From Effrenium voratum (taxonomy: Eukaryota > Sar > Dinophyceae > Suessiales > Symbiodiniaceae), in contig CAUJNA010000455.1 in assembly GCA_963377175.1 (NCBI GenBank), forward strand, positions 161,572-225,571: a stretch of DNA of 64,000 bases, read 5' to 3'. The translations under genes and the position numbers were made by a program. Each line of letters begins with the position of its first letter. The first letter of the stretch is position 1. The notes beneath the pieces are model-generated. The model was given only the letters and a program-made list of their open reading frames with translations, searched no databases and had not been told where the DNA came from. This document shows positions 33,001 through 45,875 of the stretch, one piece after another.

Positions 33001-34778
33001 CCGGCGGGGCTCTTTTGCAGGCAGCCAGATCGCGCAGATCGCGATCGCAGGAGGCCACTTCGGGAGCGAGTTGCAGCTTGGAACCGGGCAGTTGCATTGC
33101 TTAAGTGCATGTCGCCGTCGGGAACTTTTATTGTTGGCCCGCTCAACCCCATAAGTCTAAACATGAACCGCTGTCCACTCGGCCAGCCAAGAAACAAGCA
33201 AGTCAACCTTTGACCGCGCAATGCCTGGACAAGCGCCCTAAAGTGCGTGAGCTTGGCCTACGAGCACTCTCCCCTTTCCAGAGAGTGTGCACGACTCGTC
33301 ACCTAAATCGACACGCCACGTGCAATCTTGTAGCTTCTGTTCATTTCTCTTTTGATATCCCGCTGTCATGTTTCCCTGCAGTGTTTCTTTACCGCGGATC
33401 AGTTGGTAGTGCAGGGTTGACTCCACAACATAGTCCAGCTTCCCAAGCCAGTTTTCTTTGCCATCTTTGTTGGGGTTCATGTCAATCAAACGTGAGTTGC
33501 CTCGCGCATTCGCTGCCTTTGCCAGCGAGCTGCGTCTCTAGATTTCCACTGAAAAGTGCGCCTAGCATTTGTACCATGGTCAAAGACCGATTCCTTTACT
33601 ACGGGTTGACAGGGATGGTAATCAACCTGGTAGTGGGAATCCTTAATAATTAATAATCATTGTAGTGATTTCCTTACCAGGAACCATGACGATAGGCCAC
33701 AGAAACGGAGTGTTGACCGTGGCTCATGTGTCTTTTCTTTGTTTGTGATCGGTGTTTTGAGTGTCAGCAGCCAATTCAGTTGCTGACGTGCCATTGATAA
33801 GAACGGTAAGAGTTTGCCAGAAACTTCCGCATTTCGTCGCAACCACATGACATGGCTGAACCACGTACCTTCTAGAGAACCCGTTGAACATATGCTGCGC
33901 ATTTGACTATATAGAAAGTATTGACTATATAGAAAGTACGTACATCATACATTTGACTTGCCCAGAGCCGCTGTTGACCTTTTGGTGTTTCCGTGTTTAC
34001 CTTTTTGTCTCCGGACCGCTTTGGCCAAGTGCAGTGTGGTGGATATCTGTAGCACAGGGGCTGACGCATTCTAGTTGCATTTGTCACTGTTTCCTGCGCC
34101 AGGGAACTTTGTGATGGTAGATTGACCTGTTTTCGTTTCAAAAATAACTGAGGCTAAAAACTTGGCTGTGCCATTGCACAGCTTTTGGTTGGGACTCCAA
34201 GTTTTGCTTGAAATTCAGGGAAAGAAGCGGACGTATTGGTGCTTTCTCGTCCAAGTGATGCTCACTCAGGTGGCTTGGATTTGTCGGATTGGCTTGAAAC
34301 CTGCGGTTGGGAGTCTCCCAAGGGATCAAGCCAGTCAGGATTTGTCATCCGGCCGCATTTGTCGGTGGAACCCCTCTACTTTCTGCCCAAAAGGGAGCCA
34401 ACTGGCAAAGACTCTTGTTTTATGTGCATAGGTATCCATTTTAATTTAGTTTGGTTAGAAATGGATGACACTATTGTTTAGATTGGTTTTACTCCCCATT
34501 TACCAGGGCCATCTATTCTACCAAAAGGACACTATGGTTGTGTGTGTTGTGGTTTCCCCCTCCCCATCCAGTGCGCTTGGCTCCCTTCCAAGAGGCAAAT
34601 GTTGGCTTGCTCAAAGGGCACACGCCCAAGCTCCGCACGTCGCATCTCGCGAGCGTCTTCAGGCGGGAGCCGGAGCGGGACCGCTCCAGGCGACGGAGGC
34701 GCAGTCGAATATTCGGATCCGATGCGCGGATTTGCGAAGTGGCACTGCCAGGATCTGCTATATTTCTACTGGTTGATT
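30061..34778. other. Gene-free 4.7 kb stretch
   Basis: No supported gene. Short (GT)n near 31590, T-rich tract near 31203, G tract near 32105. Confidence 0.45.
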
Positions 34779-34878
34779 CCATTTTCATTCTTTTCAACCA
34801 TCGTTCCTTTCAGAAACCAGCAGTTTCCCCAAATTTTGGGTGAATTTGTAGAAAGAAGGCTGCCTGGAAAGAATGGGG
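34779..34878. mobile_element. MITE-like element, CCCCATTCTTT family, copy 2
   Basis: Begins with a degraded left end (CATTTTCATTCTTTTCAACCATC), contains CAGAAACCAGCAGTTTCCCC and ends GGAAAGAATGGGG. Confidence 0.65.
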
Positions 34879-36751
34879 AAGGTACCCCTAGCATATTGTT
34901 GCATATCTGAAGTCGAACAGGATTTGCTCATCCTTCAAGTCCAAAAGGAGAAGTTCTAGGATTGTTTTTTTGCACCCGCACCAATCAATTCGTAAGGTTT
35001 GTGTGCTCTGAGTTGTGCGTCATGGAGTTGTGTTTTTGCTTCTTGCCATCTGGTTCATGTCGACTTGACAGCAAAATGCGACTTTGCATCTTCAAGTTCA
35101 ATAAATATGCAACAGCCTCTAAGAGAAATGTTGTTTGCTTGTGCAAAAGCTGAGGTAGAATTTGTAGTGGGCAAACCTCAGATTCATACTGGGCAGTCGG
35201 AAACCGAGGTTTGATGATCCTTCGGCATTCCGAGCTTCACTGTGTGTGACTTTTCCGGAAGACCTGTCTCGAAAGACGAGCACAGCCCACCGCCATTTGA
35301 ATATGGGCCGGGGTTGTACTGCATTGGAGAATTGTAGTCTGGCCTACATAAACCTCTATGTAAATAGAAGTATCTTGGTATCCAAAAACCCTCCAACATG
35401 CCATTTGAGTATACCTCTTGCCTCCACCCTTGTGTGAGGATTCCTTTCAAAGGGGTTCCAGGCTATGCTGAAAGTTTTGCCCTGGGGGTAGTCGTTTGTT
35501 GGTAGACACCATTTGGGGAATCGACAATGCACACATGTGAGCCGGGAGCCCGGTGATTCCGACGAAACGGCAGGTCACGCAGCCGCCGCGCGCGGGCGAC
35601 TGGGATTTTTTCAGTGGGTTGAGTCGAGGCGTTTGGAGGAACCTGACCTCAGGCGAATCAATGTGTTGAGCAAACTATATATTCTAACCGCAGATCAATT
35701 GTCAGGCCAGTGCAGACCCAGGGGAGCGGTGCGAGAAGACAACCGCCTCAGCCGTGTATTTTTGGAGGATGACTGACACGTTTCTCAGGAATGCCCAAAT
35801 GTCAAATGGACGAAGTCCTCTACTAAATGCTACAAGGACAAGCAAATCCACAGGGCTTTATGAATCTGAAGTCGGTGTCAACATCTGGTGGCTTCCCCTT
35901 CAGAGGCCAAGTATGTCGCTGGTCAGTAGATATATTTGTTGGCACCTTTACCCGTGTTCTTTGTTTCACTACAAGCAAATTATGTTTGAGAGCTTTGGTT
36001 TGCGAACAAGCCCATGAAGGTTTCTTCAAACATTTGACGTGGGGACGTGCCGCATTAAACACGTCCAGGTTTGGTCAGTCATGCGTCAGAAAGCTGGAGG
36101 ATTGGCCAACTTGACGGGGCTCCTTTCACCATAAGTGGGGTGTCCTTTCCTTGGGTACCCCCTTTTGGATGACCTGTGAAGGGAACGAACGGGAAAGCGT
36201 GATGGGCGCTTCCTAGCAGGTTGACCCATTTCGATTGCACTGGCTAACCCATTCCCAACGCTAGCCCTAAGTAGCCCCATGTTTGCTTTTGTTGCTTTTG
36301 AAGTTCGCACGGGCTTCATCATTGGAACCAGATTTCGCACACCAAGAGCAACTTCACAAGGCTTGTGAGGCTCACATCATGCTGACACCTTCTTCAGGCC
36401 CGGAGGCGCATGATTTCAACCTGTGGCTCCTCCCAACAAACCGATGCAACGCCACATGTTCAAGCGCAGATAGACTGCAACACGAGAGAGTGATATACAG
36501 TGGCTGAACCTTTGTTTGAAGGGCCACAAGCCACACCTGTGCATAGAAAGAAAATATGCTTGGTATCGAAGGATTCCAGTGTGAAGCGGAAAAGACCAGC
36601 CGAGGTTGCCCGATTTTGTTTGTTTTCTTGGCTTCCATTTGGTTAAGGATATTTATTTTCCCCTGTTTGTAAGGGAATCTATGACTGGATTTGTTTTTCT
36701 TATTTCCAGGGGACTGAAGCAAATGGAGGGCTTCGGCTTCAGGAAGAGCCC

Positions 36752-36815
36752 GAGCGCCGGGAGCGGCAGGAGCGGCGCGAGGAGCGCCAGGAGCGGCGCG
36801 AGGAGCCGAAGACGT
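36752..36815 (+). repeat. GAGCGGCGCGAG purine-rich minisatellite, array 1
   Basis: Three to four imperfect units of about 12-15 bases, GGAGCGGCGCGAGGAGCGCC-like. The same word array recurs at 37555. Confidence 0.6.
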
Positions 36816-37280
36816 GTGTCGCTGTGAGTCTGGTTTGGGTTCAGTTGCCCAGTGGCGCCCCTATTTCCTTTTTTTTGGGGGGAAGGGTTCCCCTTTAAAC
36901 TCAACCAACCAAAAAAGGATGCCCTTTTTTCCCATGGCCGCTGGGCATCTGTGGTTCTGAGGAGCCAACTAGTTGGAATGGAGTGGGGTATTTGTAAGTC
37001 AAATTCGGTGACGGGATAGTGATAGTTGGGCAGTGACTCATAGTATACTCCTATCATGCTGGATGTAGTTTTAAAGCCGCCCACATCATTCAGTATGTAG
37101 GCCCTTCCAGTATGTTATTGGGTGGTAGGTTGCCATGCCGTGTAACATGGAACCCACCAGAGGCTGGACTGGAAAACTGTTTTCCAAGACCCCCTAAGTA
37201 AGCCTCCATAGAGGAAGGGAGCGTGTGTGTCATCGGATTTTGCGTACTAGGTTGGTCTTGGTGCATTGTTCCAGTCCTCG

Positions 37281-37409
37281 TACAGTGGATGGACGAATTC
37301 CTGCACCACCTAAGCCACCCTGGAATGATTCGATTCCCATGTAATACCAACCAACATTATGGCTTCCCATAGCTTCGAAGTGGTGCAGGATTCTGTCCAT
37401 CCACAGTAT
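37281..37409. mobile_element. MITE-like element with about 29 bp inverted ends, copy 2
   Basis: Left end TACAGTGGATGGACGAATTC continues to CTGCACCAC. The right end GTGGTGCAGGATTCTGTCC continues to ATCCACAGTA. The two pair over about 29 bases with few mismatches. The interior matches the copy at 24583. Confidence 0.75.
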
Positions 37410-37554
37410 GTTCAAGCGTACTTCCCAAATGGCGGACTTTGCGAAGTGACTTGTTGGGAAGGCCAAGGTAGCGGGAATTAAACCGTAGACTTGTTTGGGC
37501 CACTCCACCCAGGAAGCGGGGCATGGCCAGGGCGCCCTGGACGCTTCGGTTCGC

Positions 37555-37632
37555 ACCGCGAGGAACGGCGGGACGAGCGGCGGGAGGATCGCAAGGAGCG
37601 GCGCGAGGAGCGGCGCGAGGAGCGGCCGAGGC
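37555..37632 (+). repeat. GAGCGGCGCGAG purine-rich minisatellite, array 2
   Basis: Repeated GGACGAGCGGCGGGAGG and GGAGCGGCGCGAGGAGCGG units followed by a poly-T run at 37650. Read on the minus strand it gives an Arg/Ser/Ala-rich frame that should not be taken for a protein. Confidence 0.65.
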
Positions 37633-38263
37633 GGAGGCAATCGGGCGTTTTTTTTTTTTTTTTAATGGCCGCATCCATGTTGGTTGACCAGCAGTCGTCC
37701 GAATTCCAGCTCATTCATAGGATTTCTGGTGGCTCCTTGAATTGTTTTGACTGAAATCGGTCGTTTGGGCCGAAGGAAATCGACCGTGTTTCGAGGTCAA
37801 CCTTTGGCAAGGGAATTCACCCAGAAATGCTGCCGATTTGGAGAGACCCCAACGATACCACTGGTTGTAGGTCCATTTGATTGGTGGTTGTCCCTTTGTG
37901 TTGTTCGTCGCTGAGGCCAGTGTGAAGCGCGCAGTGTCAGTTTGATTTCTGTCAAAGCAGGCTTGGCCTCTTTACCCACGCAAACAAAGGGACGGTTTCT
38001 TCAAGTTAATCCCCCTGTTTTCTCCCAAAACGAAACTCAAGAGGCTTGACAGGCTCAGACAATCAGCCTCCGCGTGGCCTGATGCCAGAAATCGTGTGGA
38101 AGATTGAACTCCTAGTGGTATATTTGCGTAAAGGTTGGTTCCTGTGTTTCATATGTTCCAATATAAATTCTTGTATCTCATGGCCTTTTGGGAGTTCACA
38201 TAGACTCATAAACTCAGACAAAGGTGATAGTGCCCGCAGATGTGGCGCTGGACTTTTTCAGGT

Positions 38264-38470
38264 CTGTCCCGCGAGGGGGGGGTCCACCACCACCCCCCCC
38301 CCCGCAGCACCCCCCCACCCTTAAAGAAGGGGGGGGGGGTCCACCACCACCCCCCCCCCCCGCACAGCAAGCCCCCCCACCCTCAGGGACCACCACCACC
38401 CCCCCCTGCACAGCAAGGGTGCCCCCCCCGCGCAACTTTGGGGGGGGGGTACCACCACCCCCCCCCCACC
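38264..38470. repeat. Alternating G-tract and C-tract block
   Basis: Runs of 7-11 G and 7-11 C alternate with CCACCACCACC. Each strand has several G tracts, so G-quadruplexes and G-C hairpins could both form. Pro-rich frames here are compositional artefacts. Confidence 0.8.
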
Positions 38471-38645
38471 TTGAGCAGCTGTGCAGCTAAATCTTGGTGC
38501 CACATGTGAGCAGGGGTGCAACTAAATCTTGCTACAAAAAATCTTCAAAAGTGGCGGGCAGCCCCCCTATGATGTTTCAAGGGTGAAGGTGTGATGATTC
38601 AAAGAGGGCGGGCGGATGTTCGAAGTGATGATTCGAGTAGAGGCG

Positions 38646-39215
38646 CAGTTAAAGCTTGTTGCAAAATGTACTAAGTAGCGGGGGGGTTGGGGGGGGGCGG
38701 CAGCCCCCCCCATGATGCTCGAAGAAGAGCTTGTTGCCAAATGTCCTAAGTAGCGGGGGCCATGATGCTCGAAGAAGTGATGATTCAAATAGGCGCGCAA
38801 TGCAAATCAAAGGAGTGATGATTCAAAGATGTTCGCCGGAAATGTTAAAGGATGTTCCCGCAGTTAAAGCTTGTTGCCAAATGTACTAGTAGCGGGGGGT
38901 TGGGGGGGGCGGCAGCCCCCCCCATGATGCTCGAAGAAGAGCTTGTTGCCAAATGTACTAAGTGGCGGGGGGGTTGGGGGGGGCGAAGCCCCCCCATGAT
39001 GCTCGAAGAAGCGGTGATTCAATTAGGCGCGCAATGCAAATTCTTTTTTTTCAAGGGTGAAGGAGTGATGTTGCAAAGATGTTCGGAGAAATGATTCGAG
39101 CAGGGGCGCAGCTAAATCTTGTTGCCAAATGTACCAAGTAGCGGGGGGGTTGGGGGGGGCGGCAGCCCCCCCATGATGCTCGAAGAAGAGCTTGTTGCCA
39201 AATGTACTAAGTAGC
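38646..39215 (+). repeat. Interspersed 70-130 bp repeat with a GGGGGGTTGGGGGG hairpin core
   Basis: At least five copies of AGCTTGTTGCCAAATGTACT, then AAGTAGC, a G7-TT-G7 tract, GGCAGCCCCCCC and ATGATGCTCGAAGAAG (starts near 38652, 38730, 38869, 38940, 39187, diverged at 39117). The G tract and C tract in each copy can pair, giving a hairpin. Confidence 0.75.
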
Positions 39216-39279
39216 TAGCAGCAGTCGTTTCGGGTGTTCCACAGTCTTCTTCAGGCAAGCCCGAAAAGTGGTGATGGAA

Positions 39280-39645
39280 ATGGAGGGTGGTGGTGGTGGT
39301 TGCGTGGGTAGTGGTTGTGGAGGGGGGGGGTGGTGGTGGTGGTGATCATAGTTGGGCGGGGGGGGGGGGGGTTCTAGCGAGGGAAAAGATGGTGGGGGGG
39401 GTGGTGGTGGTCTAGCAAAGGAAAGATGTGGTGGGGGGGGGGGTGGTGGTTCTAGTGAAGGAAAAGATGTGCAGGGTGGTGGTGGTGGCGGCGAAGGGGT
39501 TGGGGTTAGACATTGAGGTGAGTCAAAGGTAAGAAGGGGGGGGGGGGTGGTGGTGGTGACTGGAAGCAACGCAGCGAGAGGGGGGGGGGGGGTGGTGGTG
39601 GTGACTGGAAGCAACGCAGCGAGAGGGGGGGGGGTGGTGGTGGTG
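39280..39645 (+). repeat. GGTGGT and G-tract purine-rich block
   Basis: Mostly (GGT)n and G7-G12 runs, with two near-identical tandem units CTGGAAGCAACGCAGCGAGAG near 39560 and 39605. Strong quadruplex potential on the plus strand. Confidence 0.75.
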
Positions 39646-39899
39646 CTGACGCCTGACCTTCGTGGTGATCACGCCTGAAAAACAGGAACTCTCACAAAGG
39701 TGGATTCAAGCGAAAGCCCGGGCACCGAAAGTGGGGGGGTGCAGACTCTGAGATGGACATGTATAGAACCGGATTTCCTGCAGCGAGTTTCCTTCGGTAG
39801 GGGTCATGTTTTCAGGGGAAGATAGCGCACAACGTCAAGATGAGAAGCTTGATCATCTACGGAGCCCGTGTCAATCGATGATTTTCCGCGGTGGTTTGT

Positions 39900-39985
39900 T
39901 GGTTGACTCGCAACAACAACAAACACCAAACACCAAACAACAACAAACCAGAAACAAAATAACACAAACAACAAACAACGATAGA
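39900..39985 (+). repeat. CAACAA/CCAAACA simple repeat
   Basis: Low-complexity C/A tract with repeated CAACAA and ACACCAA words. Confidence 0.7.
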
Positions 39986-39989
39986 CGAG

Positions 39990-42900
39990 TCGTCGTGTTT
40001 GCAGTCACGAGTGGCACATGCTTGGACTGAGGGACGAGCGGGCTGCTGCGGGCGTCGGGGTCCCGGCCGACGGGAGGTCCGTTTCAGCGCGGAAAGCTAG
40101 ACGCCATGAAAAAGCCGAACGCTGATCCAGAGGAAAGTGCTATGTACAATGCTCCTTTTGAAGGAACGTATGAATGGTCCCAAGTTCACTTGGGTTTGGT
40201 GCGAGGGCGCTTTTGATTTCGAAGTAACTACGTGTCTAGCTTAGGGGATAAGTGCCCAGTTGTTCAGTGGTAAGGCCATCTTTCTCGTATTCAGCGCCTA
40301 TTTGACCCATGACAGGATGTATGTTCAAGGTAGAGCGCGTGCCCGTTGAAGGTTAGTGCCGGCCTGTCGCCGGTCACGCTGCGCTGCTTGCGTTTTGAGT
40401 CGGAATGGCTCGATGGCGCTGTCTGGTTTGTCGCCATAGGTGCCCTTTTGGGCTGTTTTGATAGCAATTAGCAAAGAAATGATGGCCCTGGACAGTGGAG
40501 TGAGACATGTCATCTCGCAACAAAGGGCCATGAACCCTGGAGTGGGGCGGGGGAGGGTGGGGGTGGGGGGACCTGCAAAGCCGCTTGCTGGGGAAACTCC
40601 CAAAGGATCATGCTGCTTCCAAACGGCGGAAAAGGAGGTATGCAATCTGAGGCCATTGGGTTATCTACTGTGGACACCTCATAAGCAAACTGCGACTAAA
40701 AATGACAAGTACCCCGCGATGACCTGCTGCGAAGTCGGCGTGGCGAGTTCTCCAAGATGACAAACGAACAAAGGTTGTTTCCATGAGCTCTGCCGGTTGC
40801 CTTCTGGAAACGATCAGATGAGCAAGCGAACCCAAGGCCCTTCAACTGATACGTACGGTTAACTCACACAATTTGTGCACGTCCTTACTTTCAATGTAAT
40901 ATAAGGTCACGCACTGTGCAGTACACCAGACGACACTTTAGCCAAAAACAACCGCACCAGTATTGGCAAGGAGGGGAAGAGCAACAGCTGATTATCAGAT
41001 GACATGGGAGTCCTGACTTGCTCAAAACCAAGCGGTTAACTTTTGGAGATGTCATTTGTTCTTTCTTTGGTGGGTGGGTGGAACCAACCCTTATATGGAG
41101 CAAGCAACAAGAAGCGTTTAAAGCTATTTCCCACCAGTGACTAACATATCTCTTTGAATGTAGAGGCAAACCGGAAGTTCAAGCTTTAAACATGTCTGGG
41201 ATGTTGAGACGGACCAGGAGGCACGTGCGTGGGGTACTCCAAACAACGCCTCGAGGAGCGCACGGAAAAGCTCCTTGAGACGATGCAAGGCCCGGCGCGA
41301 GTCTGGGGTGGCAGGCAAAAACTGGGGTTGAGCAATTGGTTTCGGCCCGCAGGAGTTTCCAAGATTGTTCTCGACTAGACAACGATGAACTTACAATAGG
41401 TTTGAACCAACTGGCATGTTTACAAGGAGCAGGGTTAAAGGCACACCCAAAGTAGAAGACGATGTGTACCTGGCAAGGTCGAAGATTTTGGAAAGGATTC
41501 AAGTTATGTCCTCGTCACCACTCTCTGGGGGAGCTAGAAGGATTCTCCACACCCAGCAAGTGTAGACATGTGCTCGCATGCACCTTGGATTTCAGAAACT
41601 TTGCCACCGAGTTTTTTGTTGGTTTTCGTTTTCACACCATCTGACAAATTAAAGGGTGCCAGATTTTAGGAGCCGGCGGGGTTGCCAATGCTACATGAGG
41701 TCATTCGTGCTCCGATGTCTTTGATGATTGCAGCTGGATGGCTTCTGTCACGCCTCACTGACCATGCTGCATGCTGGATGAATTTGGTCACCATATTCAA
41801 CAATAAGACTTTGGTGCATTTTGCTTGGATGTTAGGACTTTAACTTTTTGCCAACTAATGGGTTTTCCATTAAACCACTAGAAGTTAAACTTTTAACAGG
41901 GGATAAGAAAGCAACCGAGAAGAAGCGGTATGCTTTGATTGTTTGACGAAATGCAACTCTGCAGTTCTCATGCACGTTGGATAACCACTGAAGTTGACAG
42001 GTCTACGTGCTTGCAGACATACGTGAACCCAGATCTGACCCGGATCTGCTTGCTTCGAGCATTTGTCCCTGTTTCTGGCATGAGCTTACACGTCGAGGAT
42101 ACGTAGATGGTCGAGGGGTCCAAAAGAGGATCCATAACGTTGAGACCCCCCCCCCGGCCGTGAAGTCAAGCAGGTTTCGAAAATGGGTCCTGGACCCTCA
42201 TGCTTCCCTTTGCTTCCCTTCAACACGGCCCAAAGATGGCACGAGAGATGGGTGCTGAAATAGTCAGTTGCAAATTTCCCCAAAAGGCGCAAAGGGGACG
42301 GATATGTTTCACTTGTTCAAGAGCCCCCTGATTTTGCACCTAGACAGGGTTAAGCCACCCAGCCTTTGAGGGGCCCCCCTCTTGGGGCGGGGCTCCGTGC
42401 AAGGAACTCGGGAAAAGAAGCGCGAGTCGAAGGCTCGGGCATGGACTCGGAAGGATGGAGTTCTTGGTGTCTGGAGTTTGGATCTCCCCTTTACAAAACT
42501 TGGCAAACTACCAAAAAAAGGGAGATCCCCTCTTATGTCCTAAAGGATGATCTCCTTTTACAGTGCACTCAAAAAACTTACAAAGTTAATATTACTAAAA
42601 AACGGTGCACGTTTTTCAATGGCCACTGGGGGTCCGGGAAGCCGTGCTTTTGAGGGTACAAAAGGACAAGCAAGAAGTTGTTCAAGACCCCTTCGTGTTT
42701 TTTTTTGGCCTGTTAGTTAGCAGTGCACACGGGGAGTTTTTTGTCGGCTGATGACAAACCACGCGTTCCATCAGCTCATTTCCTCGAGGTCCGGTGCAAG
42801 CCAATGCTCCAACCCCGCTGCCTGGGCTGTTCTCGAGAAAACCACATTCTACGAAGACCCTAAATCCAAGAGTTCGCCAACGGTTGTCGCAAGCCTACAA

Positions 42901-43357
42901 ACGTCCTTTGTGTCTTTGCCTATTGGGAAAAACAAAATGTGGTCACTTGCGCATCCTCGACATGCTCTGAATGTATGCTCCACCGAGTGTGCCTGAAGGA
43001 GCCAATGGCAGTGTCTTGGGGTTGCTGCGTTGCCAATGCGCTGCACCACCAGAGCGAAGAGCGTGATTGCAAAAACGGCCAAAGGCTCGTCTTTCGAGTC
43101 CGAACTGCACCTTTAATTGTTTTCAAAGCAGCCTTCGGCATCTTTAGGCATATCTGACCTCAAAATGGTGGCCGCCCCTGCCCAGGTCCTCCTGTCTGTC
43201 CCCCGTCCCCCTTGGTTGGTGTGTGAAGGGAAGCCAACGAGGTCCCTTCCAACGGAATCATCCCGCTGCAAAAGGAGACTTTCAGCAAGCTTCACGCCAA
43301 GAATTGGAGCGAAGTGGGCCTGCCTCTTTGTGCCTTGAGGAAACCCCTTTGTGAGCT
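39990..43357. other. Gene-free 3.4 kb stretch
   Basis: No supported coding region, RNA or family repeat. Short GGTGGGGG tract near 40550. Confidence 0.45.
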
Positions 43358-43468
43358 AGGTCCCCCAGTAGTGCCCTTTCTCACCCTTTTTTTGGGGGGA
43401 TCCCCTACTAAAATAGACTACACAAAAAAGGGTACCCTTATTATTCTAACCTCTCTACTGGAGGACCT
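43358..43468. mobile_element. MITE-like element, GGTCCCCCAG family, copy 3
   Basis: 111 bases with ends AGGTCCCCCAGTAG / CTACTGGAGGACCT (one mismatch). TGTGAG occurs just outside both ends and could be a target duplication. Confidence 0.8.
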
Positions 43469-43531
43469 TGTGAGTGTATCCCCCTGGTCAATGAGGAACG
43501 TCCTTTTCTGGAAGTTCCACTCAAGAGAACC

Positions 43532-43676
43532 TCAGATGAGCCACAATCAAAACCTGGGCAGATGGATGTTAGTAAGGGGGGATCCCAACCAGAAATAGCT
43601 GCGGCCGCCTTCTTAATTCTTTACAGGGTTCTGGGTCAACCATTTTTATACCAGGTTTGATTTTGGCTCAGATGAG
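43532..43676. mobile_element. MITE-like element, CAGATGAGCC family, copy 1
   Basis: Inverted ends CAGATGAGCCACAATCAAAA / TTTGATTTTGGCTCAGATG. The interior GTTAGTAAGGGG and TGCGGCCGCCTTCTTA is shared with the copy at 60350. Confidence 0.75.
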
Positions 43677-44389
43677 GATATATTTTTTGGGGAGATGGGT
43701 GTCCAATGATTGGGATGGCTGTTTGAACCATCGCTTCTTGACGAGTTCTGGTTTATTCACAGACTGAACCTCCTCGGTGCTATATTATAACTCCAACTGG
43801 TGGTTGTCCTTCTGGTTTCCCTTTGAGCCAACCTGCGAAAGGTACCCTCAAGAAAACACACATATGCCAAATGAAGTACTTTGCATTGCAGATTTACATA
43901 TGAATTGGCAGTGTTGAGACACCTGTTATTGAGCATTTGAGTTACTATGTTTTCTTTGCGGAGGGAATGTAAGTGTCCGTAGAACAGGCTCAGCTTGCTC
44001 ACCTTCAAGGGTTCCAAAATGTTCCAAACAAACAGTAACCCCACCCTTGAAGCCACCACCCAAGAAACATGCGGCAGAAGTAGAATTCGGAACTCCTTTT
44101 TGGGTATTCACCCTGCTCCCTTGAAAGCGGTGGCACGCGGGTTCGAGGGGAAGACGCGGCTTTGAAGACGCGGCTTTGAAGCCCCCCCGCCAGGCGACGA
44201 AGCAGGAGCCGGATAACAAACAGGCGCAATGGCAGAAGTTTTGGTTGCGCAAAGTGGGTGTGGCTCAAAATGAACCAGGAGGGATTACGCAGGTTTTGGT
44301 CCATGTTTCCACTTACCAGGGTTCCATTTTGGTACCGGAGCAGTCGAGAGCATCTTCAGGCGTGCGTCTGGAGGGTATAAAGGTGTTAT

Positions 44390-44543
44390 GGTTGTTTGCT
44401 TGTTTGTTTGCTTGTTTGCTTGCTTGTTTGTTTGCTTGTTTGCTTGCTTGTTTGTTTGTTTGCTTGTTTGCTTGCTTGTTTGCTTGTTTGCTTGCTTGCT
44501 TTCTTGCTTGCTTTCTTGCTTGCTTTCTTGTTTGCTTGCTTGT
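44390..44543 (+). repeat. (GCTT/GTTT)n tetranucleotide microsatellite
   Basis: About 150 bases of alternating TTGC, TTGT and TTTC tetramers. All three frames are open across it only because the repeat lacks stops. Confidence 0.9.
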
Positions 44544-45534
44544 TATTGAGGATATCCTTTTGAAGGAACCGACATGCACTGAAGGGGTATGATATTAGTA
44601 ATAATTAGCAGCCTTGCAAGCGTGTATTGGTTTTATACAAGCCTCCATGCGTCAAAACCCCATACCTGGAAATGCCAACGAATCATGTGGAAAGTACGTG
44701 CATCACAAGTTGGGTGTTTCTTCTTTCACTAGTTGGATTTGTTGGGTAGGGTTCTCAAAGTTACCTGTGGCCGGGAACTCTTGAAACCACCAGCATAACT
44801 TCCGGTGGATGGTGTCAGGTGGGAAACCCCAGTTCGCTCATTTGGCCATGGGTCAAAACCCCAGACCCCCAGTGAAGATCCCAATCCCCACTAAAGTAAA
44901 ATGGGTGGTGCACCTACTCCAAAATGGTACCATTGGTGTTGACCCATGGCCATTTGAAGATAACCCGCGCCAGGCTCCGGCAGTGCCCTTTGTGGCCACC
45001 CGGGCCAAGGCCGCTCCCAGGCGCAGGGTTTTAAACGGGGAAGGTGAGTAGATTCCAGCGAAATCTCGGCACCTTACTCATGGTCAATCCCGGTGCCCTG
45101 TCTCCGCCAGGTCCACCAGTCAAGTGAAGGGTGCTACATAACCCTCAATAGAAAAGCAAGAGTCAATATTTGGCGTCCGCAGTCAAGGAGATGATATTGG
45201 GTACACTCTCCAAATTACCATTAGGAAATTAGGGGGTTACTTGCAACATTATACGTAATGTCAGTTAGGAGGACAACAAATATTGACCATTGACCTTGGC
45301 CTATTTCCCATAATAATGTCCACCACAGGGTTCTTCATCAAATTTCACAATCATGTGACTCACTGAAATATGTTTGGTAGTTTGGTGTTGGTTTAGCACG
45401 TTTGTTGTTCTTTGAATCCCCAAGAACAGAATTGAACAGGCAAGCTTGCGGGTTAGTGGCGCGAGCCGATTGCCAAGACCTTGGACGGAAGGCTGGCATG
45501 TGGCAGACACCTTTGCCCGCGCGCGCGCGCGGGC

Positions 45535-45537
<3 letters not shown>

Positions 45538-45613
<76 letters not shown>

Positions 45614-45633
45614 TGCGTGGGTGCGTGCGTGGG

Positions 45634-45682
<49 letters not shown>

Positions 45683-45842
45683 GTGTGCGTGCGCGTGCGC
45701 GTGCGCGTGCGCGTGCGCGTGCGCGTGCGCGTGCGCGTGCGCGCGTGTGCGTGTGCGTGTGCGTGTGCGTGTGCGTGTGCGTGTGCGTGTGCGTGTGCGT
45801 GCGCGTGTGCGTGTGCGTGTGCGTGTGCGTGTGCGTGTGCGT

Positions 45843-45875
<33 letters not shown>

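Noticed and set aside
38214..38509. Pro/His-rich and Gly-rich proteins
   Set aside because: Compositional frames in alternating G and C tracts.
39207..39614. Proline-rich extensin-like protein on the minus strand
   Set aside because: Complement of GGT and G-tract repeats; no folded segment and no conserved start.
44176..44592. Cys/Leu/Ala-rich membrane-like protein
   Set aside because: A translation of the GCTT/GTTT microsatellite, which is stop-free in every frame.
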